NCBI RefSeq assembly: GCF_020520425.1
Contig: NC_079490.1
Span: 42,540,723-42,604,722, forward strand
Source: Spinacia oleracea
Lineage: Eukaryota; Streptophyta; Magnoliopsida; Caryophyllales; Amaranthaceae
Length of the DNA: 64,000 nt
Direction of reading: 5' to 3'
Positions 1 to 11,131 of the stretch are shown here, piece after piece. Made by a program: the position numbers and the translations under genes. Under the pieces are notes generated by a model, which saw only the letters and a list, made by a program, of their open reading frames with translations, searched no databases and was not told the origin of the DNA. Positions within the stretch are counted from its first letter, which is position 1, and each line of letters opens with the position of its first letter.

Positions 1-449
1 TTCAACAAGCAAGACCCACGTGTCTTAAATTAACCAACTTTCAGAATCCATGCCATGGAATCTTATAATGTTGTCTTGTTGATATGGTCGTATGACATTG
101 CCAAAGATATGTGGAACACAAACCAAAATGCTTGATTTGAACCTTCTGAAGTTTGAGTGTGAAGAGATTCGTTTGTTTATTAATCAATCATATGACTAAA
201 CCTTTAAATGACCATTTCATTCAAATAAAAATTCAACGAATGTTTTTGTTTACTTTGAATGTGAGTCTTTCCGTTGTCCAAACAAAAATTGATTATAATG
301 ATTAATGGAGGACTTTAAGACAAACATGATGACCCTACAATTAATGTAGCACAACTTTGCTTCATTTCCCACTTTTAGGTCAATAACCAGACTTAGCTCC
401 CGAAATTTGAGTTCTTAACAAGAGTTAGAACCTCAAGCGGTAATCTAAT
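1..449 (-). mobile_element. Element C, internal region (left segment)
   Basis: The reverse complement of this stretch matches the internal region of element B around 14470-14960, for example the shared block about an absence-free 'attaatgtagggtc'-like run and the 'accgcttgaggttct' block. Joining base 449 to base 21038 gives a continuous match to B across the point where element A inserted, which shows that 1-449 and 21033-22420 were once one sequence. No open reading frame of note is present. C continues to the left beyond the window, so its 3' LTR is not visible. Confidence 0.8.
445..449. repeat. Target site duplication of element A (left copy, CTAAT)
   Basis: CTAAT directly precedes the TG of A's left LTR and recurs at 21033-21037 directly after the terminal CA of A's right LTR. 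The match fixes A's outer borders. Confidence 0.92.
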
Positions 450-802
450 TGTTAGGTTATGATACATATGACAAAACATAAATCATGCGGAAAAACCATA
501 AAGCCAGGAAGCATATTATTTACACATAATCATTTAGCATAGTTTAGATGCATACACTTTGTAGCGTGCCCTCCCTAGCTGCGCCCGAACCGAATAAGAA
601 CAAGTCTTTATGACTCCACGTGTCGTCCCTCTGTAGATAGTCCACAGGACGTCCGGATCCGCCTTAAGCTTGACCAACTAGAATCGCCCTTAAGGTTACT
701 AGGATTTTCGGCAAATAGGTTGCAAGTGTTTGGCTGATTTTTGCTTCAAAATCTTACCTTTAGAATACTTCAATTGTATCTATAAATTATGACCCTAGGC
801 AC

Positions 803-812
803 CTATTTATAG
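803..812 (-). promoter_or_regulatory. TATA-like box in A 3' LTR
   Basis: CTATAAATAG on the minus strand. The same motif is kept at the matching place in A's other LTR (9625-9634), and in B (10752-10760 and about 19725-19733), so it is the likely LTR core promoter. Confidence 0.6.
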
Positions 813-1199
813 AGATATGGAAAAGGAATTATAATCCTACTAGACTTTGGATTTATTAATTAGAATCCTATTTGAACTCTAAATAATAAATTTAATCTAT
901 TAGGATTAGGATTTAATCAACACACGAATTCCGATAGGATTAGGATTCGTTACGAACACGAGCGTCGTATGGCCACGAGCATCGCACCACCCGCGCAGGC
1001 CTTGCGGCCCACACGAGCAGTCGCTGCTCGCAGCCCACGAGCACGCTCAGCGCGCGCGCGCCAAAGGCCTTGCTGGGCCTGGCCTTGCGCTGGGCCTGGC
1101 GAGGCTGTGGCAGCTCCGTGTTTGGGCGCTCGGCTTGCTGGGCGCGGGCCTGGCTTTGTACTGGGCCTTCGTCTAGCAAGCCTCGTCCGATGCTAATTA

Positions 1200-1535
1200 G
1201 TACGATGCGCTTCCGATTAAATTCCTGGTTCCGGAATTCATTTCCGATACGAACAATATTTAATATTTCCGATTCCGGAATTAATTTCCGTTTCGAACAA
1301 ATATTTAATATTTCCGTTTCCGGAATTATTTTCCGATTCCGATAATATTTCCGATTCTGACAATATTTCCGTTTCCGGCAATATTTCCGATTCCGGTAAT
1401 ATTTCCATTTCCAATAATATTTTCCGATACGTACCATCTTTCCGTTTGCGGTAACATCTACGACTTGGACAATATTTATATTTTCAATACGATCCATATT
1501 TCCGTTTCTGGCAATATCATCGTTTCCGGAGTATT
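1200..1535 (-). repeat. Degenerate CGGAAATATT-type array in LTR
   Basis: About thirty imperfect units of the form (C)CGGAA(A/T)CGGAAATATT, read on the minus strand, fill this part of the LTR. The same array occurs at 10035-10360, 19010-19335 and 20390-20720 in the other three LTR copies. It lies upstream of the TATA-like box in transcription order, in the U3 position, so a regulatory role is possible but only inferred. Confidence 0.75.
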
Positions 1536-1844
1536 CATTTCTTGCTTGTGACGATCTCAGCTCCCACTTAAACCAAGATCCGTCGATTCCGAATATCCAT
1601 AGATGGAGTATTTAAAGCCATTAAATATTTGATCCGTTTACGTGCTATTTGTGTGACCCTACGGGTTCAGTCAAGAGTAAGCTGTGAATTAATATCATTA
1701 ATTCCACTTGAACTGAAGCGGCCTCTAACTAGGCATTCAGCTCACTTGATCTCACTGAATTATTAACTTGTTAATTAATACTGAACCGCATTTATTAGAC
1801 TTAATATTATATGCATACTTGGACCAAGGGAACTATTTCCTTTA

Positions 1845-1857
1845 GTCTCCCATTTGT
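1845..1857 (-). other. Polypurine tract of element A
   Basis: On the minus strand ACAAATGGGAGAC ends directly at the 3' LTR. Element B has CAAGTGGGAGAC at the matching place (18691-18702). This is the usual primer for plus-strand DNA synthesis. Confidence 0.85.
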
Positions 1858-2687
1858 CCTTAGGGACAAGTGTGCATTACCTAATTCCTTTGTCGCTCGA
1901 TGCTTGCTCTTAAACATAAGGTAAGAGTTGTCATCCTTATTATGTCCAGAGGTGTTTCTCGGTTTCAGAGTTCAACAGATCAAAGAAAACAGATAATCAT
2001 TGCCTATGATTCATCTGAGCACGGCCATGCCTTTTACAGTTTCTAGCTCTCCGAGTGGCCTTGTACAACTTTTAAGCATCTCATCCCGATTTATGGGAGG
2101 AAAATCCCAATCTTGCGATCTTGAGATTAGACTTCGTTTAATAGGTGCTTACCTGAGCGTTGCCTTTATACCCTCCTTTTACGGTGCGACGGTTGGTCAA
2201 CGTCAAAGCAACCAGTTCTCAAACAAGTAATCTCAAATCACTCAGGTATTGAGGATTTAGTGTCTAATAATATTAATGAAATTTACTTATGACAGATTTT
2301 CATCTCTTATAGTAAAGTTTCATAGGTCTGTCCGATACTAGTCTTCCCAAAGTAAGTATCTATGCAAATGATTACGACATTGCCATGTCCACATAGTTCA
2401 AGAAACAGAATTACTAGTCATCTTGCATTCCAGTCGTCTAACGTTTTCTATAGAAAACTCCGACCAGGGACCATTTTCAACCTTTGACATTCAAGTTCAC
2501 TTGATAGACATTTCTTAGTCACAGGACTGGTCCTGACAGTCTATCTTGAATATATCGTCAAATTGAAGGGACTCATCATTTAATAAACCACAAATTAAAT
2601 GGAAAAATGAATTCTATTCATTTATTGTGAATGATTAACCAATAATGTTTTACAAAGAATTAAACTCTAAAACATTAAACAAGGACA
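1858..2687 (-). other. Untranslated 3' region of element A
   Basis: It lies between the end of the RNase H frame and the PPT. It has no credible gene. It matches element B at about 17900-18690 in reverse complement, so it is an ordinary shared part of this copia family. The 76-residue open frame inside it recurs in B only because the DNA is shared. Confidence 0.75.
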
Positions 2688-3161
2688 TCAAAGCCATTCT
2701 CCAATATGCTTGATTCCCATAGCTGTAGTGTGCGAGTTGTGCTTCGCCTGCGGCAGAGGTTTAGTCAATGGATCTGATATGTTGTCATCAGTTCCAATCT
2801 TGCTTATCTCGACTTCTTTTCTTTCAACGAACTCTCGTAGAAGGTGAAATCTACGAAGTACATGCTTGACTCTTTGGTGGTGTCTAGGCTCCTTTGCCTG
2901 TGCAATAGCTCCGTTATTATCACAATACAGGGCTATTGGTCCTTTAATGGAGGGGACTACACCAAGTTCACCTATGAACTTCCTTAGCCATATAGCTTCC
3001 TTTGCTGCTTCATGTACAGCAATGTACTCCGCTTCAGTTGTAGAATCCGCAATGGTGCTTTGCTTAGCACTTTTCCAGCTTACTGCACCTCCGTTGAGGC
3101 AGAAGACAAACCCAGACTGTGATCTGAAATCATCTTTGTCGGTTTGGAAACTTGCGTCCAT
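2688..3161 (-). pseudogene. RNase H domain of element A
   Basis: A 157-codon frame with the copia RNase H signatures: DASFQTDKDD (first Asp), KSAKQSTIADSTTEAEYIA (Glu region), ALYCDNNGAIA (Asp), and VKHVLRRFHLLRE. It continues from the RT part after further in-frame breaks at about 3162-3413, where the residues between RT and RNase H can still be read in pieces. It ends with a stop at 2688. Confidence 0.88.
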
Positions 3162-3413
3162 ATAGCCTTTAACAATTAATTCATCATCTCCACCATAGAC
3201 CAGGAAGTCATCTTTGTGCCTTTTCAGGTACTTCAGAATATTCTTGGCAGCAGTCCAATGTGCCTCTCCTGGGTTTGACTAGTATCTGGTCGTAGCACTG
3301 AGTGCGTACGCAACATCCGGGCATGTACATATCATAGCATACATTATTGAACCAATCAATGATGCATACGGAATCCCATTCATTCGTCTACGCTCATCAA
3401 GTGTTTTTGGGCA

Positions 3414-3776
3414 CTAAGTCTTGCTTAGAGTCATTCCATGAGACATGGGTAGGTAGCCTCGCTTGGAGTCTGCCATCTTGAACCTATCAAGTACTTTATT
3501 GATATAAGTGCTTTGACTAAGTCCAATCATCCTTTTAGATCTATCTCTGTAAATCTTGATGCCCAATATGTACTGTGCTTCTCCTAGATCCTTCATCGAA
3601 AAACATTTCCCAAGCCAAATCTTGACAGAGTTCAACATAGGAATGTCATTTCCGATAAGTAATATGTCATCGACATATAATACTAGGAAAGCAATTTTTG
3701 CTCCCACTGACCTTCTTGTATACACAAGATTCGAATGCGTTCTTGATGAAACCAAAGTCACTGACTGCTTCATCAA
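3414..3776 (-). pseudogene. Reverse transcriptase middle part of element A, with YVDD
   Basis: A 120-codon frame holding LVLYVDDILLIGND, the copia RT catalytic box with two Asp, followed by KDLGEAQYILGIKI and STYINKVLDRF, which are typical of copia RT. It lies after the end of the 3871 frame, from which it is separated by stops and a frame change. It ends at a stop near 3414, after which the copia sequence goes on in another frame to RNase H. It has no start of its own and cannot be a separate gene. Confidence 0.88.
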
Positions 3777-3870
3777 AACGTATATTCCAGCTCCTTGATG
3801 CCTGCTTCAATCCGTAGATTGATTTCTTTAGCTTGCATACCTTTTTAGAATTCTTTGGATCCTCAAAACC

Positions 3871-6519
3871 CTAAGGCTGTGTCATAAACACACTTTCTGT
3901 TAAAACGCCGTTTAAGATTTCTAACATTATCCGAATAGATTTTAGCATTGCAACTGGTGAAAAGGTTTCATCGTAATCCACACCGTGGACTTGCCTGTAA
4001 CCTTTTGCAACCAATCTAGCTTTAAAAACTTCAAGTGTCCCATCCTTGTCCTTTTTCAGTTTGAAAACCCATTTGCTTCCAATGGCTTGGTAGCCATCTG
4101 GCAAATCGACCAAATCCCAAACTTGGTTTTCAGACATGGAGTCTAATTCAGATTGCATGGCTTCTTGCCATTGCTTGGAGCTAGGGCTTGTCATAGCTTG
4201 TTTGTAAGTCACAGGTTCATCACTTTCAAGTAATAGAACATCATAGCTCTCGTTCGTCAAAATACCTAAGTACCTTTCCGGTTGAGATCTATATCTCTGC
4301 GATCTACGTGGGGTTACATCTCTAGATTGTCCATAAATCTCACCAGAAACTTCTAAAGATCTCTGAGTTTCATCCTGAATGTCATCTTGAGCATTCTCTA
4401 GAGTTTGTTGTTCGACTCGAATTTCTTCGAGGTCTACTTTTCTCCCACTTGTCATTTTGGAAATGTGATTCTTTTCCAAAAAGATACCATCTCGAGCAAC
4501 AAACACCTTGTTCTCAGATGTATTGTAGAAGTAATACCCCTTTGTTTCCTTTGGATAGCATACAAGGATACATTTGTCAGATTTTGGATGAAGTTTGTCT
4601 GAAATTAATCGTTTGACGTATACTTCACATCCCCAAATCTTAAGAAAAGACACATTTGAAGGCTTTCTAAACCATAACTCATATGGAGTCTTTTCAACAG
4701 CTTTAGACGGAGCTCTATTTATAGTGAGTACAGCTGTATTTAGTCCATGTCCCCAAAATTCTATTGGAAGTTCGGCCTGACCCATCATTGACCTAACCAT
4801 GTCTAGCAAGGTTCTGTTCCTCTGTTCCGACACACCGTTCCATTGTGGTGTTCCAGGAGGAGTCAATTCTGATAGAATTCCACATTCTTTCAGATGGTCA
4901 TCAAAATTATAGCTCAGATATTCACCGCCTCTATCAGACCGCAGTGCTTTAATCTTCTTGCCTAATTGATTCTTTACTTCACTCTGAAATTCCTTGAATT
5001 TGTCAAAGGATTCAGACTTATGCTTCATTAGGTAGACATAACCATATCTATTGAAGTCATCAGTGAAAGTGATAAAGTAGCTGAAACCACCTCTAGAATT
5101 TGTACTCATTGGTCCACATACATCTGTATGGATTAAACCCAATAGTTCATTTGCTCTTTCTCCAACTTTAGAGAAAGGTTGCTTTGTCATTTTGCCAAGT
5201 AAACATGATTCGCACTTACCATAATCCTCTAAGTCAAATGGTTCTAGAATTCCTTCTTTTTGAAGTCTTTCCATGCGTTTCAAGTTAATATGGCCTAACC
5301 GACAATGCCACAAATAGGTGAGATCTGAATCATCCTTTTTGGCCTTTTTGGTATTTATGTTATAAACTTGTTTGTCGTGATCTAATAAATAAAGTCCATT
5401 GACTAATCTAGTAGATCCATAAAACATCTCTTTAAAATAAAACGAACAACTATTGTCTTTTATTAAAAAGGAAAATCCCATAGCATCTAAGCAAGAAACA
5501 GAAATGATGTTTTTAGTAAGACTTGGAACATGGAAACATTCTTCCAGTTCCAAAACTAGCCCAAAGGGCAACGACAAATAATAAGTTCCTACAGCTAATG
5601 CAGCAATCCGTGCTCCATTTCCCACTCGTAGGTCGACTTCACCCTTGCTTAACTTTCTACTTCTTCTTAGTCCCTGTGGATTGGAACATAAGTGTGAGCC
5701 ACAACCTGTATCTAATACCCAAGAAGTTGAATTAGCAAGTATACAGTCTATAACGAAAATACCTGAAGATGGAATGACTGTTCCGTTCTTCTGATCTTCC
5801 TTTAGCTTCAAGCAATCTCTCTTCCAATGCCCCTTCTTCTTGCAGTAGAAGCATTCGGATTCCGAAGTGGGTTTAGTGACCTTCCTCTTTTCAGATTTGG
5901 CGCCAGCTGGTTGCTTAGTCTGGCTGGCCTTGTTGCCACCTTTCTTTGCATTCCTCTTCTTTTTAGATTTCTTGAACTTGCCCCCACGCACCATAAGCAC
6001 ATCTTGCTTATCACTTTTGAGCGTCTTTTCAGCGGTCTTTAGCATACCGTGAAGCTCAGTGAGCGTTTTGTCCAGACTATTCATACTGTAGTTCAGTTTG
6101 AACTGATCATACCTGTTATGAAGAGAATGGATTATGGTGTCTACAGCCATTTCCTGAGAGAATTGTTGATCCAGCCGACTCATATTCTCAATGAGTCCAA
6201 TCATTTTGAGAACATGTGGACTTACGGGCTCGCCTTTCTTAAGCTTGGTATCAAGAATTTGCCTATGAGCCTCGAATCTTTCGACTCGAGCCAGATCTTG
6301 GAACATGTTCTTTAACTCACTGATGATCGTGAAAGCATCTGAGTTGATGAACGCTTTCTGTAGATCTGCACTCATGGTTGCAAGCATTAGACATTTCACA
6401 TCCTTGTTGGCATCAATCCAACGATTGAGGGCTGCCTGAGTGACCCCTTCGCCTGCGGCTTCGGGCATCGCCTCTTCCAGGACATACTCCTTTTCTTCCT
6501 GCATAAGAACTATTTGCAA
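3871..6519 (-). CDS. Gag-protease-integrase-RT(N) frame of element A (pseudogene part)
   Basis: An 882-codon open frame. Gag (UBN2-type) covers about residues 1-180, with a basic stretch at 181-215. The zinc knuckle CX2CX4HX4C (CFYCKKKGHWKRDC) is at 223-236. The protease has the catalytic DTG at 270-272. The integrase pre-domain motif HCRLGH is near 408. The integrase core has Asp residues in HTDVCGP and SDRGGEY and the Glu in GVSEQRN, so the D,D,E triad looks complete. RT begins with KWVFKLKKDKDG and KARLVAKGYRQVHGVDY. After MLKSIRIML the sequence jumps to LNG, missing the usual segment with the first catalytic Asp, and soon meets a stop. The Met used here is internal; the family start is at 6606, upstream of an amber codon. 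Confidence 0.9.
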   Translation of the reverse strand: MQIVLMQEEKEYVLEEAMPEAAGEGVTQAALNRWIDANKDVKCLMLATMSADLQKAFINSDAFTIISELKNMFQDLARVERFEAHRQILDTKLKKGEPVSPHVLKMIGLIENMSRLDQQFSQEMAVDTIIHSLHNRYDQFKLNYSMNSLDKTLTELHGMLKTAEKTLKSDKQDVLMVRGGKFKKSKKKRNAKKGGNKASQTKQPAGAKSEKRKVTKPTSESECFYCKKKGHWKRDCLKLKEDQKNGTVIPSSGIFVIDCILANSTSWVLDTGCGSHLCSNPQGLRRSRKLSKGEVDLRVGNGARIAALAVGTYYLSLPFGLVLELEECFHVPSLTKNIISVSCLDAMGFSFLIKDNSCSFYFKEMFYGSTRLVNGLYLLDHDKQVYNINTKKAKKDDSDLTYLWHCRLGHINLKRMERLQKEGILEPFDLEDYGKCESCLLGKMTKQPFSKVGERANELLGLIHTDVCGPMSTNSRGGFSYFITFTDDFNRYGYVYLMKHKSESFDKFKEFQSEVKNQLGKKIKALRSDRGGEYLSYNFDDHLKECGILSELTPPGTPQWNGVSEQRNRTLLDMVRSMMGQAELPIEFWGHGLNTAVLTINRAPSKAVEKTPYELWFRKPSNVSFLKIWGCEVYVKRLISDKLHPKSDKCILVCYPKETKGYYFYNTSENKVFVARDGIFLEKNHISKMTSGRKVDLEEIRVEQQTLENAQDDIQDETQRSLEVSGEIYGQSRDVTPRRSQRYRSQPERYLGILTNESYDVLLLESDEPVTYKQAMTSPSSKQWQEAMQSELDSMSENQVWDLVDLPDGYQAIGSKWVFKLKKDKDGTLEVFKARLVAKGYRQVHGVDYDETFSPVAMLKSIRIMLEILNGVLTESVFMTQP

Positions 6520-6606
6520 GTTCCTTTGCTAGTCAAGGAAGTTTTTCCCGCTCAACTTCTCCTTTTCGAGAATTGATCGAATGTTGAATGAATTGTTGTT
6601 TGCCAT

Positions 6607-9254
6607 AATTAAAACTACAATTGAAAAAGAATAAACAAATAAATAATCATTCACAGTTTCTCTTAATAAACTTAAATTCTAGCATACATGCATAATTCAA
6701 TGTTCATTGAGCATTTTATTCAAGTTATGTGTTCCGGCAGGTGTGAATAAAATGATTCCAAGATCCTAAAAACCATTGAAGAATTAAGCACATTATGTAT
6801 TTAGACTCAATTCTAAAATCTTTTAGGTAAGCAAAAGCCTTTTTCTAATAGTCTAGAAACTACTCTTGGTTGATAGGTACATCTAAGAACTTATTAGGTA
6901 AACCTATCGATTTTGCCACGACATAAAAGGACTCCTTACTTATATCGTTGAGTTTCACCAAAACTAACATGTACTCACAATTATTTGTGTACCTTACCCC
7001 TTTAGTATCGATAAGTAACACCTCGCTATGGCGGAAAACTATTACTAAGATCAATGAAAAAAGAATATCCAAGTAAATGTTATTTTGGCATGGCACCTTT
7101 TAACTCAATTTTTAAGTTTGGAACTTAAGGCTCTTACTATGTTGGTTAGATTTTAAGTGAACTAAAATCCTTAATCATGCAACATAATCAAGCCACAATC
7201 TCATGCATAATTAAGACATATTTAAAGCAATAAATAACTTAAAGCATGCATAAGATAAATGTGATCTAGTATGGCCCGACTTCATCTTGAAGCTTCAACT
7301 TCAAAGTCCGTCTTGAAAATGGATTGAAAACTCCGTCTTGAATTTCACCGTGGGAGGCGCCATTTTCTTCAAATAGGATAAGCTATAATTAAACTAATTA
7401 CAACTATTTGATGGTACGCAGACCATATTTAAATTGAAAAACAAATTTGGTGCATTAGACCAATTACATTCAAATTCATGGTGCGCAGACCATATTTTCT
7501 ATCCTATTTGGGCCATACTAGTCACTCCATAACCTGCAAAACAGTACATATACAATATATACCATTCATCCATTCATTATCATGAATGGCCCACATAGCT
7601 GGTTAATGCATCACATAAATATTTGCAGCAATTAATCAGGGGCACCAATAATCTACCAATTATTCAGTCCTTATTAATTCTAATCAAGTTGTTTAACCTT
7701 AAAGGATTTGTAGACCTAATCAAGATTTTATGACTAAAAGGCTCCCACTTAAACCAATAAATTCATATGCTTTTCTAATTTTAAACATAAAAATGTATTT
7801 CTAGTTTAACCGGAAACATACAATTTTAATTAAAATTTAAAGCTCATATAAATTTATAATCGAATCCATTAATTTAATTTATTTCAGTTGAATTAAACGA
7901 ATTTAAATTAATTCAAGGTTTAATTTTAGTAAAATAATTAGTATAAATAAAATTTATAATAATTATAATATTCAAAATTAAAATCAGAGAAAACAATTTA
8001 AATTGCGAATTTTAAAATTAATTAAAATCGTTTCCGAACTGAAAATCAAAATTAAATTCAAAGCGCATCAATCGGGTCAAGACGAGGCCATGGGCTCGCG
8101 CCCATGCCCCGTCGAGTCCACGAGGCAACATCGTCCCTCACGAGTGATCGCACAGCAAGGCACGAGCAGCAGCCACGCGCAAACGCAGCAAGCCAAGCCA
8201 CGCTTGCGCGCAGCATCGCTCGTTGGCTTCGTAGCGCAGCAGCTGCTTGGCGAGGCTGGGCGAGGCAGCGCTCGTTGCTGCGAGGCACCCCTCGCTGCCC
8301 GCGCGCGCGCCTGCCATTACTCGCTCGCCTTGCTTCTTCGCCCATCCGCCGATGCATCAACGCAGCACTCGACGCAAGGCAGGGCCACTGCCTTGTGCTC
8401 GCGTGCCACTCGCCTTGCTCGCTGCATTCGTACCGCATGGGCGACGAGCTCCCTTGCTCGTCGTCGGATGCCCGCACTATACAACACCCCTTAAGGGTAA
8501 CACGTAGCGTCCATTGCTTTGTGCGTGCAAGTTTTATGAGCGAATTGCATAAAAATGAAAACTTTTATTTCCAAAATTAATGACAAATTAATAAATCATA
8601 TTAATTTCATAATTTTAGGGCGAAAAATCGAAAATTTATGAATCAATTAACTTCCGATTAACATGGATTCAAATCTAGGTCATAAAAATTTAAAATTTAA
8701 CACAAATTAACAATTTTTATGGTGGTTTATAATCATTGGTACCTAATTAAATTATTAATTAATTAATAAATCAAATCAATTCTAAATTATTCGAATTTCA
8801 ACAAATTAATCATAATTACAAATTAGGTTGTATAATTAACAAGGCTAGGCATTCAAACTTGTTAAACATATACAGTAGGTCAATCAAAGATTCAAGATTT
8901 ATCAACAAGAATCGCAAATATTTAATTTAACATCTTAAATTTACAAACTTTTGCGTTCAAAAAACTAAAACCTCCGAAAAGTCATAGTTAGGCTTCGAAT
9001 TTGGCAATTCTGGGTTTCGGCGAAAAATAATCTTTTTGTCAAAATTTTAGAATGCCTTTTACATGCGGAATTGACACAAAAATCACTCGATTTGGTTGAG
9101 TAACGAACATTTTGCCGAAAAACTGCGTACATATAATTAAATAAACGCAATTTGCAATTAATTAACAATTACGAAAATTAATCACCCCTTTTAATTCCTT
9201 GCAAATTTGTAATATTTAACCATGTTTATGCAATTTAGATTATGAAAATAATAA
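6607..9254 (-). other. Long 5' leader of element A
   Basis: About 2.65 kb lie between the PBS and the gag start. They are AT-rich apart from a GC-rich island (about 8050-8480). The leader matches, with gaps, the leader of B (11132 to about 13900, inverted) and that of C (46374-47950 and 21640-22420). No conserved protein can be read. Open frames over the island on both strands are a by-product of high GC. Confidence 0.75.
8050..8480. repeat. GC-rich island in element A leader
   Basis: A sharp block rich in GC, with runs such as cgcgcgcgc and repeated gcagc/gctcg words, set in AT-rich flanks. Equivalent islands lie at the same place in B (11930-12445) and C (46745-47105). Their sequences differ, so the position is kept better than the sequence. 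Confidence 0.6.
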
Positions 9255-9271
9255 GAGGCTCGTGATACCAC
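9255..9271 (-). other. Primer binding site of element A (tRNA-iMet type)
   Basis: On the minus strand GTGGTATCACGAGCCTC begins directly at the end of the 5' LTR. TGGTATCA is the start of the standard plant copia PBS, complementary to the 3' end of initiator tRNA-Met. Confidence 0.85.
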
Positions 9272-9725
9272 TGTTAGGTTATGATACATATGACAAAACA
9301 TAAATCATGCGGAAAAACCATAAAGCCAGGAAGCATATTATTTACACATAATCATTTAGCATAGTTTAGATGCATACACTTTGTAGCGTGCCCTCCCTAG
9401 CTGCGCCCGAACTGAACAAGAACAAGTCTTTAGGACTCCAAGTGTCGTCCCTCCGTAGATAGTCCACAGCACATCCGGATCCGCCTTAAGCTTGACCAAC
9501 TAGAATCGCCCTTAAGGTTACTAGGATTTTCGGCTAATAGGTTGCAAGTGTTTGGTTGATTTTTGCTTCAAAATCTTACCTTTAGAATACTTCAATTGTA
9601 TCTATAAATTATGACCATAGGCACCTATTTATAGAGATATGGAAAAGGAATTATAATCCTACTAGGATGTGGATTTATTAATTAGAATCCTATTTGAACT
9701 CTAAATAATAAATTTAATCTATTAG
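9272..9725 (-). repeat. 5' LTR of element A, inner part (split by element B)
   Basis: It starts TGTTAGGTTATG on the plus strand, as does the left LTR at 450, and matches it to the point TTTAATCTATTAG, where B begins. The rest of the LTR resumes at 20092. A TATA-like box is at 9625-9634 (minus). Confidence 0.95.
9721..9725. repeat. Target site duplication of element B (left copy, ATTAG)
   Basis: ATTAG abuts B's TG end and recurs at 20087-20091 directly after B's terminal CA. The undisturbed site can be read in A's other LTR at about 900-910. Confidence 0.95.
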
Positions 9726-11114
9726 TGAAAGAAATAATGCCCTTGGTCCAAGTATGCATTCAATGATAAGTCTAATAAATGCGGTTCAGTATTAATTAAC
9801 AAGTTAATAATTCGATCAGTGAGATCAAGTGAGCTGAATGCCTAGCTAGAGGCCGCTTCAGTTCAAGTGGAATTAATGATATTAATCCACAGCTTACTCT
9901 TGACTGAACCCGTAGGGTCACACAAATAGTACGTAAACGGATCAAGTATTTAATGGCATTAAATACTCCATCTATGGATATTCGGAATAGACGGATCTTG
10001 GTTTCAGTGGGAGCTGAGATCGTCACAGGCAAGAAATGAATACTCCGGAAACGATGATATTGCCGGAAACGGAAATATGGATCGTATCGGAAATATAAAT
10101 ATTATCCAAGTCGTAGATGTTATCGGAAACGGAAACATGGTACATATCGGGAAATATTATCGGAAATAGAAATATTGCCGGAATCGGAAATATTGCCGGA
10201 AACGGAAATATTGTCTGAATCGGAAATATTATCGGAATCGGAAAATAATTCCGGAAACGGAAATATTAAATATTTGTTCGAAACGGAAATTAATTCCGGA
10301 ATCGGAAATGTTAAATATTGTTCGTATCGGAAATGAATTCCGGAATCGGAAAATTAATCGGAAGCGCGTCGTACGAATTAGCATCGGACGAGCTTGCTAG
10401 ATGAAGGCCCAGCACGAAGCCAGGCCCACGTCCAGCAAGGAAAACGCGCGCCACAACACGCCAGCCCAAGGCTGCGCCAGGCCCACCGCAAGGCAGGCCC
10501 AGCGCGCGCCCAAGGCTGCGGCAGTCGTGGGCTGCGATGCTCGGGCTGTGCGCGCGCGCGCATGGCGCCCCTCGTGGGCTGCTATGCGTGCGTGGGTGTT
10601 TGTGTTCACATACGAAACCTAAAACGTACAGGATTCGTTTAATGATTAAATTCCTAATTCTATTTGATAAATTAATTAAATAAGAGTTTCATTAGGATTC
10701 TAATTTAATTAATTCGTATCCTAATAGGATTCTAATTCTCTTTCCATACCGCTATAAATATGTGGCCTGGGTTCACAATTTACAACGAGTTTTCAAGTAT
10801 TCAAAGTGAGTTTTTGAGAGAAAAATTCAGTCACATTCCTTGCTCAAAAGTGCCGAAATTTTTAGTACCTTAAGGGCGATTCTATTTGGTCAATCTTAAA
10901 GCGGATCCGGACGTGCTGTGGACTATCTACGGAGGGACGACACTTGGAGTCCTAAAGACTTGTTCTTGTTCGGTTCGGGCGCAGCTAGGGAAGGCACGCA
11001 ACAAAGAGTATGCATCTAAACTATGCTATATGATTATGTGTAAATAATATGTATTCCTGGCTAAATGGTTTTTCCGCATGATTTATGAATTGTCATATGT
11101 ATCATAACCTAACA
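9726..11114 (+). repeat. 5' LTR of element B
   Basis: TGAAAGAAATAATG ... CATAACCTAACA. It holds the CGGAAATATT-type array at 10035-10360, a GC-rich block at about 10390-10600, a TATA-like CTATAAATA at 10752-10760, and ends just before the PBS. Confidence 0.95.
10752..10760 (+). promoter_or_regulatory. TATA-like box of element B 5' LTR
   Basis: CTATAAATA lies about 350 bases before the LTR end, as in the other LTR copies. It is the likely core promoter of the element. Confidence 0.6.
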
Positions 11115-11115
11115 A

Positions 11116-11131
11116 TGGTATCACGAGCCTC
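11116..11131 (+). other. Primer binding site of element B
   Basis: TGGTATCACGAGCCTC follows the LTR end after one base. It is the initiator tRNA-Met type and identical in its core to that of A. Confidence 0.85.

Larger units (their letters stand above)
450..1844 (-). repeat. 3' LTR of element A
   Basis: It is 1,395 bp, the same length as the reassembled right LTR. On the minus strand it starts TAAAGGAAATAG (expected TG, so the terminal dinucleotide has mutated) and ends CATAACCTAACA. A TATA-like CTATAAATAG lies on the minus strand at 803-812. Bases about 1200-1535 hold a degenerate array of TTCCGGAA/CGGAAATATT-type units. A GC-rich block at about 955-1190 gives long spurious open frames on both strands. 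Confidence 0.95.
2688..6606 (-). pseudogene. Element A gag-pol polyprotein gene, inactivated
   Basis: The true gag start is probably ATG at 6604-6606: 25 codons follow in frame up to a TAG at 6529-6531, after which the frame continues as Gag. The stop sits where a Trp codon (TGG) is usual in this family, as I recall it. Downstream come Gag, zinc knuckle, protease, integrase and the start of reverse transcriptase (to 3871), then RT with YVDD (3414-3776), then RNase H (2688-3161) in separate frames. A deletion of roughly 50 bases near 3905 removes the segment that normally holds the first catalytic Asp of RT. This is a recognisable but dead polyprotein gene. Confidence 0.93.

Noticed and set aside
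940..1497. 185-codon minus-strand frame, repeated at 20128-20685
   Set aside because: It runs through the LTR array and GC block. It recurs because LTRs are duplicated. Its repeats (NRKYCRKRKY) come from the CGGAAATATT array.
8003..8580. Several overlapping open frames on both strands
   Set aside because: They lie in a GC-rich island of a retrotransposon leader, where stops are rare by chance. No domain is seen and the same frames are not kept in B or C.
11116..11131. tRNA-Met gene
   Set aside because: Only the 3'-end complement is present, directly after an LTR. It is a primer binding site.
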